Source: Streptomyces halstedii
GTDB taxonomy: Bacteria; Actinomycetota; Actinomycetes; Streptomycetales; Streptomycetaceae
Reading direction: 5' to 3'
DNA: 64,000 nucleotides
Assembly: GCA_000720535.1 (NCBI GenBank)
Contig: JOAZ01000001.1
Coordinates: 1-64,000, forward strand
Notes under the pieces: model-generated
What the model was told of the DNA's origin: nothing
The model's database searches: none
The model's input: only the letters and a program-made list of their open reading frames with translations
Shown here: piece by piece, positions 1 to 10,198 of the stretch
How positions within the stretch are numbered: the stretch's first letter is position 1
Layout: each line of letters starts with the position of its first letter
Position numbers and translations under genes: made by a program

Positions 1-47
1 ATGGTACTGCAGGGGGGACCCTGTGGGAGAGTAGGACGCCGCCGAAC
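1..47 (+). rRNA. rrf: 5S ribosomal RNA, 3' end only
   Basis: The first ~47 bases match the 3' third of actinobacterial 5S rRNA: the ATGGTACTGC and GGGGGGACCCTGTGGGAGAG helix segments followed by the closing strand ending GCCGCCGAAC. The 5' part lies outside the window, so an rrn operon transcribed on the plus strand must precede it. The exact 3' end is uncertain by a few bases. An open reading frame across this segment is a chance product of the rRNA. Confidence 0.93.
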
Positions 48-59
48 TATTATTCCGGG

Positions 60-92
60 AAAGCCCCGTGCCCTTGTGGCACGGGGCTTTTC
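60..92 (+). terminator. Intrinsic terminator of the rrn operon
   Basis: Perfect stem AAAGCCCCGTGCC / GGCACGGGGCTTT with a short CTTGT loop, followed by T residues, about a dozen bases after the 5S 3' end. The spacing and strength fit the rrn operon terminator. Confidence 0.9.
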
Positions 93-237
93 TGCGTTCC
101 GGACCCCCACCCACGTGCCGGACCCCCCACCACAGGATGAACCGGTCGGGCAGGGGCAGGGGCAGGGACGGCGGCGCTGCCGGGAAGGGCCCCGAGGCGC
201 CGGTGCCGGCGGGAGGAAGAGACCGGCCAGCAGGTGG

Positions 238-266
238 TTCTGAGTACCCCTCTGCTGGGGTATGCT
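238..266 (+). promoter_or_regulatory. Probable promoter of the tRNA-Thr gene
   Basis: TTCTGA and TATGCT are separated by 17 bases and lie about 33 bases upstream of the tRNA. The spacer holds an inverted repeat TACCCC-TCTGCT-GGGGTA (245-262) that runs into the -10 box. Assignment is by consensus only. Confidence 0.5.
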
Positions 267-298
267 TTATCTCGTCGCCGCAGGGTGACACGCAACAG

Positions 299-371
299 GC
301 CCCAATAGCTCAGTCGGTAGAGCGTCTCCATGGTAAGGAGAAGGTCTGCGGTTCGATTCCGCATTGGGGCT
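299..371 (+). tRNA. tRNA-Thr (anticodon GGT)
   Basis: A 73-base cloverleaf. The acceptor strands are GCCCCAA (299-305) and TTGGGGC (364-370) with discriminator T371. The D arm is GCTC...GAGC, the anticodon stem is TCTCC/GGAGA with loop ATGGTAA giving anticodon GGT (reads ACC), and the T arm contains GGTTCGATTCC. CCA is not encoded. The gene has its own upstream promoter-like site and a downstream terminator, so it is probably a single-gene unit rather than part of the rrn transcript, which already ends at the 60-92 hairpin. Confidence 0.95.
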
Positions 372-380
372 CGGACAAGA

Positions 381-413
381 AGAAAGGCCCCCGCCTCAGG
401 CGGGGGCCTTTCT
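381..413 (+). terminator. Terminator after tRNA-Thr
   Basis: Perfect 15-bp stem AGAAAGGCCCCCGCC / GGCGGGGGCCTTTCT with a TCA loop, ten bases after the tRNA. It is symmetrical enough to work in both directions and could also stop transcripts leaving osaC on the minus strand. Confidence 0.9.
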
Positions 414-432
414 CGTAGGTGGCGGGCGTGGA

Positions 433-600
433 CTAAGGGCTGTCCCGTCATCCCTGGCGGGCGCACGACGACAGCTACGGCACCTCGCCGCGTTGTCGGA
501 ACCCCCGAATACATCCAGTACGCGGACGTCCCTCCGCCTCGCGATCCACCGCATCTGACGCCGCGCGCTGATCCACCACGGATGACGGGACAGCCCTTAG
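433..600. mobile_element. MITE-like element (about 165 bp) with 21-bp terminal inverted repeats
   Basis: Perfect 21-bp inverted repeats lie at 433-453 (CTAAGGGCTGTCCCGTCATC, then C) and 580-600. The interior has no open reading frame with a start and good codon usage. TA dinucleotides at 434-435 and 598-599 could be a target duplication, giving a 162-bp element at 436-597. The ends resemble those I recall for IS5-type Streptomyces insertion sequences, so a non-autonomous derivative is the likely reading. The right end contains the TAA stop codon of osaC, so the element inserted exactly at the end of that gene. Confidence 0.75.
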
Positions 601-3221
601 AAGTTGTCCGGCTCCGGGACCCGCATGGCCAGGATCGCCATGTCGTCCGAAGCGGGCTCGGCGGCGAAGCGTTCGACCGCCCGCAGGATGCGGCCCGCGA
701 CCGCGCCGGCCGTCAGGCCCGTACACACCGAGAGGACCTCCGCCAGGCCGTCGTCGCCCAACATGCGCGTCCCCTCGCGGCGTTCGGTCACGCCGTCCGT
801 CACGCAGAGCAGGACATCGCCCGGCTCCAGGGTGACCTCCTGCTCGTACAGCTCCAGATCGTCCATGACGCCCAGCAGCGGTTGCGGATCGGCGGCGGCC
901 TCCACGGAGCCGTCCTGGCGCAGTCGCAGCGGAAGGGGATGACCGGCGCAGACGACCTTCAGCAGGGCACTGCCGTCCTCCTGCGGCCACAACTCCCCGT
1001 ACAACAGGGTGAGGAAGCGGCTGCGCTCTCCCTCGTCCATGATCGCCGCGTTGAGGCGTTCCAGTACCGCCGGGCCCCCGAACCCCTCCCGGGCCAGCAG
1101 GCGCAGTGCGTGGCGGGCCAGACCCGTCACCGCCGCCGCCTCCGGCCCCGTACCGCAGACGTCCCCGATGGCGAAGCCGTAGGCGCCGTCGCGGATCGGG
1201 AACACGTCGTAGAAGTCGCCGCCGACCTCGTTGCCCTCGCCCGCGGCGCGGTAGATCACCTCGATCTCCACGTTGGGTACGTCCGGCAGGCCCGGCGGCA
1301 GCAGACTGCGCTGGAGGGACTGGCTGATGGCCACGCGCTCCGAGTACAGGCGGGCGTTGTCGAGCGCCAGGGCCGCCCGGCGGGACAGGTCCTCGGCCAG
1401 TTCCAGGATCTCCTGGCGGAAGTGCTCGTCGGACGGCTTGCCCAGGGTGAGCATGCCGATCACACGGTTGCGCGCCACGAGCGGCAGGACCACCGTCTCG
1501 CCGCCCACCGCGGACGCCGTCTCCAGCGTCGTACGCGCGGCCGCCCCCATGCTCAACGGGGCGTCCCTGCCCAGGGTTCGCGTGGACACGCGCAGAGCCG
1601 CCTCGTGGCCTGCCTGGGCCGGCGCGGGCCAGATGCGCGCGCCCGGGGTCGGCACCGGGTCCGGCGGGGCGATGGAGGCCAGCAGTTCCTTGAGGCCGTC
1701 GATGCGCTCCTCGTCCTCGTGCAGGACGTAGGAGAGATACGGCTCCGCGAGCTGGTCGGCGATCGTGTACACCGCGCACCAGGTGGCCAGCGTCGGCACC
1801 GTCATCTGCGCCATGAGCGCCAGTGTCTGGTCCCGGTCCAGCGTGCCCGCCAGCAGGTCGGACGCCTCCACGAGGAAGGAGAGGGAGCCACGCCGCAGCC
1901 GCTCCAGCTCCCCGAGCCTGGCCGACTCCACGGCCAGCGCGATGCGGTCGGCCGCGAACTGGAGGCGCAGCGCCTCCTCGTTGGAGTACCGCCCGGCGGC
2001 CTCCGCCGCGACCCCCAGGGAACCGGTGAGCCGCCCCTCGACCTTGAGGGGCACGGTGACGACCGAACGCATCCCCGTGTCCGTGAGCAGCGGCACGGCG
2101 CCCGGGACGGCCGTCAGGTCCTCGTGGACCGCGGGCATCCGGGCCGAGCTGTACCGGTTGGTGCCCGCCTCGACGGGCACACGGGCGAAACGCTGGCGGG
2201 CGGAGGGAAGACCGGTCGTCGCCCGGACCTCCAGCTCCGTCTCGTCGTCGGTGGCCAGCAGCAGGAACGCCGCGTCTGCGTCGAGCATGTCCCGTGCGCG
2301 TTCCACCGTGCGCTGGAGGAGGCCGTCGAGGTCGTCGGGGGCGGGAGAGCCGATGAAGACCTCGAAGGGGTCCGCGGTGCGGCTGTCGTTCGCGGAGTCC
2401 ACCGGGGCCCGCACCGGCGTCTGCAGCACGGCACGCTCGTGGTCGCGGACGAGGAGGCAGACCGTCGAGGGCTCGCCCTGTGTGTCGCGGACCCTGAGGT
2501 GCGAGGCGTACACCGGGATCACGCGGCCGTCCGCGCCCCGGAGGCCGTAGCTGCCCTCCCAGCGGGAGAGCCGCAGGGCGTCGGCGATGCCTGTGCTCGT
2601 GCCCGGGGTGTGCGGCCACGCCGCGAAGTCGGTGAGCTGCTTGCCGGCGACCTGGTCCGCCGCGTACCCGAAGAGGAAGGCGGCGTCGTCGTTCCAGGAG
2701 GCGATGGCCCCGGAGCCGTCGATCTGGACGACCGCCACCCGTACCCGCTCGTCGGCGACCGGGAGCAGGGCCGTGGGCAGCACCGGGCCCGCCGAGCGGA
2801 TGCCCACCGGGCGCTCGGGAAGATCGAGCTGGAACCAGACGTGTTTGTGCTCCGGGGTGTACTCCACTCCCCAGCGCGAGGCGAGGGCGGCGCAGAGCAG
2901 CAGTCCGCGCCCGCCCTCCCGGTCCGGGCTGCCGAAGTCAAGTCCGGAACTCTGGAGCGGGATCTCCCGCTCCGGGTAGTGGTCGGACACCTCGACGCGG
3001 ACGCCGTCCTCGGTGCGCAGGCACAGCACGTCGGCGGCGGTGCCCGCGTGCACGACCGCGTTGGTCACGAGTTCGCTGGTCAGGACGACGGCGTCGTCGA
3101 CGATGTCGGTGTAGCCCCACCCTTGCAAGGTGTCGCGGACGAACGCCCGGGCGGTCGCCACCGAGCGTCCGACCGGATCGAAGGTGGCAGCCGCACGCGC
3201 GGTGATCACAGCACTCCCCAT
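597..3221 (-). CDS. osaC: OsaC-type multidomain regulator (anti-sigma kinase, PAS, GAF, PP2C phosphatase)
   Basis: 874 residues. Residues ~1-135 are an RsbW/SpoIIAB-like ATP-binding domain (SELVTNAVVHA N box; GGRGLLL). A PAS domain (~150-270), two GAF-like domains (~295-440 and ~450-625) and a SpoIIE/PP2C phosphatase (~640-870; GGDFYDVF, IGDVCGTGPEAA, VTDGVTERR) follow. In S. coelicolor the protein with this architecture beside osaAB is OsaC, which modulates the osmotic-stress sigma factor SigB; identity here rests on architecture plus position. It is divergent from osaA across a 355-bp gap. ATG 3221 was taken as the start; no strong ribosome binding site is seen, and an in-frame GTG 15 bases downstream is possible. 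The stop codon TAA lies in the right end of the MITE at 433-600. Confidence 0.88.
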   Translation of the reverse strand: MGSAVITARAAATFDPVGRSVATARAFVRDTLQGWGYTDIVDDAVVLTSELVTNAVVHAGTAADVLCLRTEDGVRVEVSDHYPEREIPLQSSGLDFGSPDREGGRGLLLCAALASRWGVEYTPEHKHVWFQLDLPERPVGIRSAGPVLPTALLPVADERVRVAVVQIDGSGAIASWNDDAAFLFGYAADQVAGKQLTDFAAWPHTPGTSTGIADALRLSRWEGSYGLRGADGRVIPVYASHLRVRDTQGEPSTVCLLVRDHERAVLQTPVRAPVDSANDSRTADPFEVFIGSPAPDDLDGLLQRTVERARDMLDADAAFLLLATDDETELEVRATTGLPSARQRFARVPVEAGTNRYSSARMPAVHEDLTAVPGAVPLLTDTGMRSVVTVPLKVEGRLTGSLGVAAEAAGRYSNEEALRLQFAADRIALAVESARLGELERLRRGSLSFLVEASDLLAGTLDRDQTLALMAQMTVPTLATWCAVYTIADQLAEPYLSYVLHEDEERIDGLKELLASIAPPDPVPTPGARIWPAPAQAGHEAALRVSTRTLGRDAPLSMGAAARTTLETASAVGGETVVLPLVARNRVIGMLTLGKPSDEHFRQEILELAEDLSRRAALALDNARLYSERVAISQSLQRSLLPPGLPDVPNVEIEVIYRAAGEGNEVGGDFYDVFPIRDGAYGFAIGDVCGTGPEAAAVTGLARHALRLLAREGFGGPAVLERLNAAIMDEGERSRFLTLLYGELWPQEDGSALLKVVCAGHPLPLRLRQDGSVEAAADPQPLLGVMDDLELYEQEVTLEPGDVLLCVTDGVTERREGTRMLGDDGLAEVLSVCTGLTAGAVAGRILRAVERFAAEPASDDMAILAMRVPEPDNF

Positions 3222-3576
3222 ATGGTGTCTCGTCGCTTCCCCGAGTCCTGTGCCCGTTTCTCGCCGCTTCGATTCGCTTGCCAGGCTAGACGCTCGCCCC
3301 GCGTCCCGGGTACACGAGGGCGTACTTGGGTCCGAGGCGCCCGACGGGTGGTACGTCGGCCCCTCGGCTGTGAACTCCCGGCGGGAGAAGAGGGGCGACC
3401 GCGGGACCTTGTCCCCCCGTCCGGTTACGGCCTGGTAGTTTCAACGATTTGACGTCCGCATAGTCACCCGTCGACGGTGTGCTGTGGCGGTGAGCCAAAG
3501 TGGAAGTGGGCAAGCTTCCGACAGCGGGCCCCGGAACGGTCCGAGCGAACGGTCAAACCCCTGCGGGAGGGACACG
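3222..3576. promoter_or_regulatory. Divergent osaC-osaA intergenic region
   Basis: 355 bases with no convincing gene. An AT-richer patch (about 3435-3470, including TAGTTTCAACGATTTGACG) is the best place for the osaA promoter, but I cannot fix -10/-35 boxes. A GGGTAC at 3308-3313 resembles the -10 of SigB-type promoters but lacks a matching -35 at the usual distance. Confidence 0.4.
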
Positions 3577-6500
3577 GTGGAGTCTGTGGCGGCGCGGGGT
3601 TCAGGAACGCGCACTAAAGGCGGACAGTCCGTGAAGAAACAGCGCAACGGCACCATCGAAGTGGACGCGGCGGCTCTCCACAGACTGCTGTCCGCCCTCG
3701 TGGCGATGCGCGACGGGAACTTCCGCAGGCGGCTGACGGTCTCGGGCGACGGCCCGCTCACGGAGATCGCGGCGGTCTTCAACGAGGTCGCCGACCGCAA
3801 CCTCCATCTGACCGGTGAGCTGGCTCGGGTGCGCCGCGTGGTCGGGCGGGAGGGCAAGCTCACCGAACGCCTGGAGACCGGCGCCTGCGAGGGCTCCTGG
3901 GCCTCGGCCATCGACGCCTCCAACGAGCTCGTCGACGACCTGGCACGGCCCGTGTCCGAGGTCGGACGGGTGCTGTCGGCGATCGCCGACGGTGACCTGG
4001 AGCAGCGGATGGAGCTGCGGACGCACACGGCCGACGAGACGGTGCGGCCCCTGCGCGGTGAGTTCCTGAAGGTCGCCCGCACGGTCAACAACCTGGTGGA
4101 CCAGCTGTCCGCGTTCACCGAGCAGGTGACGCGCGTAGCGGTCGAGGTGGGCACCGAGGGCAAGCTCGGCGGGCAGGCGCAGGTGCGGGGCATGTCGGGG
4201 TCCTGGAAGGACCTCACGGACTCCGTGAACACCATGGCGTACCGGCTGACCGCACAGGTGCGTGACATCGCCCTGGTGACGACCGCCGTGGCCAAGGGGG
4301 ACCTGTCGCGGAAGGTCACCGTCCATGTGGCCGGCGAGATGCTCCAGCTGAAGAACACCGTCAACACGATGGTCGACCAGCTGTCGTCGTTCTCCTCCGA
4401 GGTGACCCGGGTCGCCCGCGAGGTGGGTACCGAGGGCGAGCTGGGCGGCCAGGCGACGGTGCCCGGCGTCGCCGGGGTCTGGAAGGACCTCACCGACTCC
4501 GTCAACACGATGGCCGGCAACCTCACCTCCCAGGTGCGGGGCATCGCCGAGGTGACGACGGCCGTCGCCAACGGCGACCTGTCGCAGAAGGTCACGGTGA
4601 GCGCGCGCGGCGAGGTCGCCCAGCTCGCCGAGACGATCAACCAGATGACCGAGACGCTGCGGACCTTCGCCGACGAGGTGACGCGGGTGGCGAGCGAGGT
4701 CGGTGGCGAGGGCCTGCTCGGCGGCCAGGCCCAGGTGCCGGGGGCGGCGGGGACGTGGAAGGACCTCACCGACTCGGTGAACACGGTCTTCCGGAACCTG
4801 ACGACGCAGGTGCGGGACATCGCGCAGGTGACCACGGCGGTGGCCAGCGGTGACATGACGCAGAAGGTCACCGTGGACGTGGCCGGGGAGATGCTGGAGC
4901 TGAAGAACACCGTCAACACGATGGTGGACCAGCTTCAGTCGTTCGGGTCCGAGGTGACCCGGGTGGCCCGGGAGGTCGGTGTCGAGGGCCGCCTCGGCGG
5001 CCAGGCCGAGGTGCCGGGGGCGGCGGGGACGTGGAAGGACCTCACCGACTCGGTGAACACCGCCTTCCGCAACCTGACCGGCCAGGTCCGGGACATCGCC
5101 CAGGTGACGACCGCCGTCGCGAACGGCGACCTCTCGCAGAAGGTCACCGTCGACGTGGCCGGCGAGATGCTGGAGCTCAAGAACACCGTCAACACCATGG
5201 TGGCGCAGCTCTCCAACTTCGCCGACCAGGTGACCCGGATGGCGCGCGACGTGGGCACCGAAGGCCGCCTCGGCGGTCAGGCACGCGTCGACGGCGTATC
5301 GGGTACGTGGAAGGAACTCACCGACTCCGTCAACTTCATGGCGGGCAATCTCACCTCCCAGGTGCGGCAGATCGCCCAGGTGACGACGGCGGTGGCCCGG
5401 GGTGACCTGTCGCAGAAGATCGACGTGGACGCCCGGGGCGAGATCCTGGAGCTGAAGAACACCATCAACACGATGGTCGACCAGCTCTCCGCCTTCGCGG
5501 ACCAGGTGACCCGGGTGGCGCGCGAGGTGGGCACCGACGGGCGGCTGGGCGGCCAGGCGCAGGTACCGGGCGTGGCCGGTGTGTGGCGCGACCTGACGGA
5601 CTCCGTGAACGGCATGGCGGGGAACCTCACCGCCCAGGTCCGCAACATCGCGCAGGTCGCCACGGCGGTGGCGCGGGGCGACCTGTCGCAGAAGATCGAC
5701 GTGGACGCCCGGGGCGAGATCCTGGAACTGAAGAACACGCTGAACACGATGGTCGACCAGCTCTCGAACTTCGCGGAGCAGGTCACCCGGGTCGCCCGCG
5801 AGGTGGGCACGGAGGGCATCCTCGGCGGCCAGGCGGAGGTGCAGGGGGTCTCCGGTACGTGGAAGGACCTCACCCAGTCCGTCAACGGCATGGCGAACAA
5901 CCTCACCCTCCAGGTGCGCAACATCGCGGAGGTGACGACGGCGGTCGCCAAGGGCGACCTGTCCAAGAAGATCACCGTCGATGCCAAGGGCGAGATCCTC
6001 GAACTGGTCACGACGGTCAACACCATGGTCGACCAGCTGCTCAACTTCGCCGACGAGGTGACGAGGGTCGCCCGTGAGGTGGGTACCGAGGGCATCCTCG
6101 GAGGACAGGCCCGGGTGCGCGGTGCCACGGGCATCTGGAAGGACCTCAGCGACAACGTCAACCTGATGGCCAACAACCTGACCAGTCAGGTGCGCAACAT
6201 CTCCCGGGTCTCGTCCGCGGTCGCCAACGGCGACCTGACGAAGAAGGTGACCGTGGAGGCACGCGGCGAGGTGGCCGAACTCGCCGACACGGTCAACACG
6301 ATGGTGACGACGCTGTCCTCGTTCGCCGACGAGGTGACCCGGGTGGCGCGCGAGGTGGGCACCGAGGGCGAGCTGGGCGGGCAGGCACGTGTTCCGGGCG
6401 TCTCGGGCACCTGGAAGGACCTCACCGAGTCGGTGAACTCCATGGCGTCCAACCTGACCGGCCAGGTGCGCCAGATCGCCACGGTCACCACGGCCATCGC

Positions 6501-9075
6501 CAAGGGCGACCTCACGAAGAAGATCGACATCGACGCCCGGGGCGAGATCCAGGAGTTGAAGAACACCATCAACACGATGGTGGACCAGCTCTCGTCCTTC
6601 GCCGAGCAGGTGACCCGGGTGGCCCGCGAGGTGGGCACCGAGGGCCAGCTGGGCGGACAGGCCCGGGTGCGCGACGTGGACGGCACCTGGCGCGACCTCA
6701 CCGAGTCGGTGAACGAGATGGCCGGGAACCTCACCCGTCAGGTGCGCGCCATCGCGGCGGTCGCCACCGCGGTGACCCGGGGCGATCTCAACCTCAAGAT
6801 CGACGTCGACGCGGCCGGCGAGATCCAGGTGTTGCAGGACAACATCAACACGATGATCGCCAACCTGCGCGACACCACCCTGGCCAACAAGGAGCAGGAC
6901 TGGCTCAAGGGCAACCTCGCCCGGATCTCCGGTCTGATGCAGGGCCGCCGGGACCTGGACGACGTGGCCTCGCTGATCATGAGCGAGCTGACTCCGGTCG
7001 TCTCGGCCCAGCACGGGGCGTTCTTCCTGGCCGTGTCCACGGGTGACAGCGACGAGGTGGGCGCGGCCGACGACGCCAGCTCCAGCGCGTACGAGCTGCG
7101 GATGCGGGGCAGTTACGGCTACTCGGCGGGCTCGATGCCGACGTCCTTCCGGCCCGGCGAGACGCTCATCGGTACGGCGGCCGAGGAGAAGCGGACGATC
7201 CAGGTGGACAACGTGCCGCCCGGATACCTGAAGATCTCCTCCGGTCTCGGCGAGGCGCCCCCGGCCCATGTGATCGTGCTGCCGGTGCTCTTCGAGGGCA
7301 AGGTGCTCGGGGTGATCGAGCTGGCCTCGTTCCAGCCGTTCACCCACATCCAGCGGGACTTCCTCAACCAGCTCGCCGAGATGATCGCGACGAGCGTCAA
7401 CACCATCAGCGTCAACACGAAGACGGAGAAGCTCCTCGAACAGTCCCAGGAGCTCACCGAGCAACTCCGGGACCGCTCCCAGGAGCTGGAGAACCGGCAG
7501 AAGGCGCTTCAGGCCTCCAACGCCGAACTGGAGGAGAAGGCCGAGCTGCTGGCGCAGCAGAACCGCGACATCGAGGTGAAGAACACCGAGATCGAGGAGG
7601 CCCGGCAGGTCCTGGAGGAGCGCGCCGAGCAGCTGGCGGTCTCGATGCGCTACAAGTCGGAGTTCCTGGCGAACATGTCGCACGAGCTGCGTACGCCGCT
7701 CAACTCGCTGCTCATCCTGGCGAAGCTGCTCGCCGACAACGCCGAGGGGAACCTCTCCCCGAAGCAGGTGGAGTTCGCCGAGACGATCCACGGGGCGGGT
7801 TCCGACCTGCTCCAGCTGATCAACGACATCCTGGACCTGTCCAAGGTCGAGGCGGGCAAGATGGACGTGAGCCCGACCCGGATCGCCCTGGTCCAGCTGG
7901 TCGACTACGTGGAGGCGACGTTCCGGCCGCTCACCGCGGAGAAGGGGCTCGACTTCTCCGTACGGGTCTCGCCGGAGCTGCCGGCCACCCTGCACACCGA
8001 CGAGCAGAGGCTGCTCCAGGTCCTGCGCAACCTGCTGTCCAACGCGGTGAAGTTCACCGACAGCGGCGCCGTGGAGCTGGTGATCCGGCCCGCCGGGGCG
8101 GACGTGCCGAACTCCATCAGGGAGCACCTGCTGGAGGCCGGCTCGCTGCGGGACGCCGACGCCGACCTGATCGCGTTCTCCGTGACGGACACCGGGATCG
8201 GTATCGCGTCGAGCAAGATGCTGGTGATCTTCGAGGCGTTCAAGCAGGCCGACGGCACCACCAGCCGCAAGTACGGGGGCACCGGGCTCGGGCTGTCCAT
8301 CAGCCGGGAGATCGCGCGGCTGCTGGGCGGCGAGATCCACGCCGCGAGCGAACCGGGGCGTGGGTCGACCTTCACGCTGTACCTGCCGCTGCACCCCAGC
8401 GGGCTGCCGCCGCATGGGTATCCGCAGCTGGGTCCGGGGAACGTCGAGATCCCCGCGGGTGCCGGGGAGGAGGGGCTCGCGGAGGCGGGCGCGGAGAGCG
8501 GGTCCGAGCCGCCGCTCGGCGATCCGGCGGGTAGCGCCGGGGTGTTCCGGCGCCGGCGCAAGGCCCTGGGCACGGCGGCGCAGCGCCCGGCCCTGGCGAA
8601 CGGCGCGTCCGGCGAGGCGAACACGGCCAAGGCCGCCCCCGCCGAGGAGTGGGTGCAGGCACCGCAGGAGGAGCAGGAGCCCCGGCCGGTGTTCCGCTTC
8701 CACGGCGAGAAGGTGCTGATCGTCGACGACGACATCCGTAACGTCTTCGCGCTCACCAGTGTGCTGGAGCAGCACGGGCTGTCGGTGCTGTACGCGGAGA
8801 ACGGGCGTGAGGGCATCGAAGTCCTGGAGCAGCACGACGATGTGACGATCGTGCTGATGGACATCATGATGCCCGAGCTGGACGGCTACGCCACGACGAC
8901 GGCGATCCGCAGGATGCCCCAGTTCGCCGGGCTGCCGATCGTCGCGCTGACGGCCAAGGCGATGAAGGGCGACCGCGAGAAGGCGATCGACAGCGGAGCG
9001 TCCGACTATGTCACCAAGCCCGTCGATTCCGATCATCTGCTGTCGGTGATGGAGAGGTGGATGCGCGGAGAGTGA
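3577..9075 (+). CDS. osaA: OsaA-type hybrid histidine kinase with an eleven-unit HAMP array
   Basis: 1832 residues from GTG 3577, chosen because GGGAGG sits six bases upstream; an in-frame GTG at 3484 lacks this. Residues ~68-1100 are tandem ~92-residue HAMP-like units, ten clear ([12 protein letters not shown]...GGQA...[11 protein letters not shown]...) and one degenerate first unit. Then come a GAF domain (~1118-1275), a coiled coil (~1282-1355), a HisKA domain with the phospho-acceptor in [10 protein letters not shown] (His1369), HATPase_c (~1480-1605; GTGLGLSI), an Ala/Pro-rich linker and a receiver domain with Asp1762 ([10 protein letters not shown]). No transmembrane segment is evident, so it should be a soluble sensor. 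In S. coelicolor OsaA and OsaB are needed for growth under osmotic stress. osaB follows 243 bases downstream. Confidence 0.93.
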   Translation: MESVAARGSGTRTKGGQSVKKQRNGTIEVDAAALHRLLSALVAMRDGNFRRRLTVSGDGPLTEIAAVFNEVADRNLHLTGELARVRRVVGREGKLTERLETGACEGSWASAIDASNELVDDLARPVSEVGRVLSAIADGDLEQRMELRTHTADETVRPLRGEFLKVARTVNNLVDQLSAFTEQVTRVAVEVGTEGKLGGQAQVRGMSGSWKDLTDSVNTMAYRLTAQVRDIALVTTAVAKGDLSRKVTVHVAGEMLQLKNTVNTMVDQLSSFSSEVTRVAREVGTEGELGGQATVPGVAGVWKDLTDSVNTMAGNLTSQVRGIAEVTTAVANGDLSQKVTVSARGEVAQLAETINQMTETLRTFADEVTRVASEVGGEGLLGGQAQVPGAAGTWKDLTDSVNTVFRNLTTQVRDIAQVTTAVASGDMTQKVTVDVAGEMLELKNTVNTMVDQLQSFGSEVTRVAREVGVEGRLGGQAEVPGAAGTWKDLTDSVNTAFRNLTGQVRDIAQVTTAVANGDLSQKVTVDVAGEMLELKNTVNTMVAQLSNFADQVTRMARDVGTEGRLGGQARVDGVSGTWKELTDSVNFMAGNLTSQVRQIAQVTTAVARGDLSQKIDVDARGEILELKNTINTMVDQLSAFADQVTRVAREVGTDGRLGGQAQVPGVAGVWRDLTDSVNGMAGNLTAQVRNIAQVATAVARGDLSQKIDVDARGEILELKNTLNTMVDQLSNFAEQVTRVAREVGTEGILGGQAEVQGVSGTWKDLTQSVNGMANNLTLQVRNIAEVTTAVAKGDLSKKITVDAKGEILELVTTVNTMVDQLLNFADEVTRVAREVGTEGILGGQARVRGATGIWKDLSDNVNLMANNLTSQVRNISRVSSAVANGDLTKKVTVEARGEVAELADTVNTMVTTLSSFADEVTRVAREVGTEGELGGQARVPGVSGTWKDLTESVNSMASNLTGQVRQIATVTTAIAKGDLTKKIDIDARGEIQELKNTINTMVDQLSSFAEQVTRVAREVGTEGQLGGQARVRDVDGTWRDLTESVNEMAGNLTRQVRAIAAVATAVTRGDLNLKIDVDAAGEIQVLQDNINTMIANLRDTTLANKEQDWLKGNLARISGLMQGRRDLDDVASLIMSELTPVVSAQHGAFFLAVSTGDSDEVGAADDASSSAYELRMRGSYGYSAGSMPTSFRPGETLIGTAAEEKRTIQVDNVPPGYLKISSGLGEAPPAHVIVLPVLFEGKVLGVIELASFQPFTHIQRDFLNQLAEMIATSVNTISVNTKTEKLLEQSQELTEQLRDRSQELENRQKALQASNAELEEKAELLAQQNRDIEVKNTEIEEARQVLEERAEQLAVSMRYKSEFLANMSHELRTPLNSLLILAKLLADNAEGNLSPKQVEFAETIHGAGSDLLQLINDILDLSKVEAGKMDVSPTRIALVQLVDYVEATFRPLTAEKGLDFSVRVSPELPATLHTDEQRLLQVLRNLLSNAVKFTDSGAVELVIRPAGADVPNSIREHLLEAGSLRDADADLIAFSVTDTGIGIASSKMLVIFEAFKQADGTTSRKYGGTGLGLSISREIARLLGGEIHAASEPGRGSTFTLYLPLHPSGLPPHGYPQLGPGNVEIPAGAGEEGLAEAGAESGSEPPLGDPAGSAGVFRRRRKALGTAAQRPALANGASGEANTAKAAPAEEWVQAPQEEQEPRPVFRFHGEKVLIVDDDIRNVFALTSVLEQHGLSVLYAENGREGIEVLEQHDDVTIVLMDIMMPELDGYATTTAIRRMPQFAGLPIVALTAKAMKGDREKAIDSGASDYVTKPVDSDHLLSVMERWMRGE
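3780..6880 (+). repeat. ~276-bp tandem coding repeats (HAMP array of osaA)
   Basis: Eleven consecutive ~276-bp units inside osaA. Near-identical stretches such as GAGGTGACCCGGGTGGC and AACACCGTCAACACGATGGT recur in phase. The first unit is diverged; the others are alike enough at the DNA level for unequal recombination to change unit number. Confidence 0.9.
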
Positions 9076-9318
9076 TCGGTGAGTGGCTTCTCCTCGTGAT
9101 CCGTTGACCGGGTGTGCTCGAACGGGTGTGGGTGCGGGGAATCCGGGGAACCTTCTGGTCTCCCCCCGCGTTTTCGCTACGTGCACAGTGACATCGCGGT
9201 GACAGGGTGTGGCGACGGGCGGGGTGCGGCTACCATGACCGGCACAAGGACGGACGGCGCAAGGGAGTCGTCCCCTGGGGCGGCACCCGGTGCGATTCCG
9301 GGGCGAGGAGGGCGGGCC

Positions 9319-9993
9319 ATGATGCAGAAGGCCAAGATCCTCCTGGTCGATGACCGGCCGGAGAATCTGCTGGCGCTGGAGGCGATCCTCTCCGCGCTCG
9401 ATCAGACGCTGGTGCGGGCATCGTCAGGGGAGGAAGCGCTCAAAGCGCTACTCACAGACGATTTCGCGGTCATTCTGCTGGATGTCCAGATGCCGGGCAT
9501 GGACGGATTCGAGACGGCCGCGCACATCAAGCGGCGAGAGCGGACCCGGGACATCCCGATCATCTTCCTCACCGCGATCAACCACGGTCCGCACCACACC
9601 TTCCGGGGGTACGCGGCGGGTGCGGTGGACTACATCTCGAAGCCGTTCGACCCCTGGGTGCTGCGCGCCAAGGTCTCGGTCTTCGTCGAGCTGTACATGA
9701 AGAACTGCCAGCTGCGCGAACAGGCCGCGCTGCTGCGCCTCCAGCTCGAAGGCGGTGTGCGGCCGGGTTCCGACGACAGGGAGCCCGCGGGTCTGCTGGC
9801 CGAACTCTCGGCGCGGCTGGCCGCGGTCGAGGAGCAGGCGGAAGCCCTCTCCAAACAGTTGGACGACGACGCGGCCGACGCCGCGGCCGTGGCCACCGCC
9901 GCTCATCTGGAGCGCAAGCTCACCGGACTGCGCCGCGCGTTGGACGCCCTGGAGCCGGGCACCGGCGGCTCGGCGAGCGCCTTTCCGTCGTGA
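9319..9993 (+). CDS. osaB: OsaB-type response regulator with C-terminal coiled coil
   Basis: 224 residues. Residues ~5-122 are a CheY-like receiver domain (ILLVDDRPEN acidic pocket, phospho-acceptor Asp55 in ILLDVQMPG, Thr in FLTA, Lys in ISKPFDP). Residues ~128-215 are charged, Leu-rich and predicted coiled coil, with no helix-turn-helix, so it probably acts through protein contacts rather than DNA. ATG 9319 has the purine-rich GGCGAGGAGGGCGGG upstream; a second ATG follows at once (9322). The partner kinase is OsaA just upstream. The 243-bp gap suggests osaB may also have its own promoter. Confidence 0.9.
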   Translation: MMQKAKILLVDDRPENLLALEAILSALDQTLVRASSGEEALKALLTDDFAVILLDVQMPGMDGFETAAHIKRRERTRDIPIIFLTAINHGPHHTFRGYAAGAVDYISKPFDPWVLRAKVSVFVELYMKNCQLREQAALLRLQLEGGVRPGSDDREPAGLLAELSARLAAVEEQAEALSKQLDDDAADAAAVATAAHLERKLTGLRRALDALEPGTGGSASAFPS

Positions 9994-10065
9994 AAGGGCG
10001 CCTGCCCGGCGGATTGAACGGGCGTCCTCCCGGTGGACTGAACGGGCGTCCTCCCCGTGGACGGG
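9994..10065 (+). repeat. Three 24-bp tandem repeats after osaB
   Basis: Units at 9994-10017, 10018-10041 and 10042-10065, of the form ACGGGCGTCCTCCC-GGTGGACTGA, begin directly at the osaB stop codon. The first unit is more diverged. They are non-coding; their position suggests slippage-generated 3'-UTR sequence. Confidence 0.7.
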
Positions 10066-10198
10066 GCCCTGTCGGGACGGGCGGAATCCCGGTAGTCGCC
10101 TGAAGGGGCGTCAGTTTCGCGCCTCGGCAGGGCGACACGGACGGGTGAAGCCGTAGGCACACGTGTCCACCGAGGTCGACACCGGTAACCTCAGTCAC

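Noticed and set aside
1-243. An open reading frame starting at base 1
   Set aside because: The segment is the 5S rRNA 3' end, a terminator and non-coding spacer.
3307-3313. GGGTAC as a SigB-type -10 for osaA
   Set aside because: No GNNT -35 at 14-16 bases; left as unproven.
330-3452. A 1040-codon open frame antisense to osaC
   Set aside because: It starts inside the tRNA gene, runs through the MITE and is a high-GC shadow.
3780-6880. Regular repeats suggestive of a CRISPR array
   Set aside because: The repeats are ~276 bp, in frame and encode HAMP domains.
3601-9186. A 1861-codon open frame antisense to osaA
   Set aside because: It mirrors the repeated GC-rich osaA coding sequence and has no ribosome binding site, promoter or domain.
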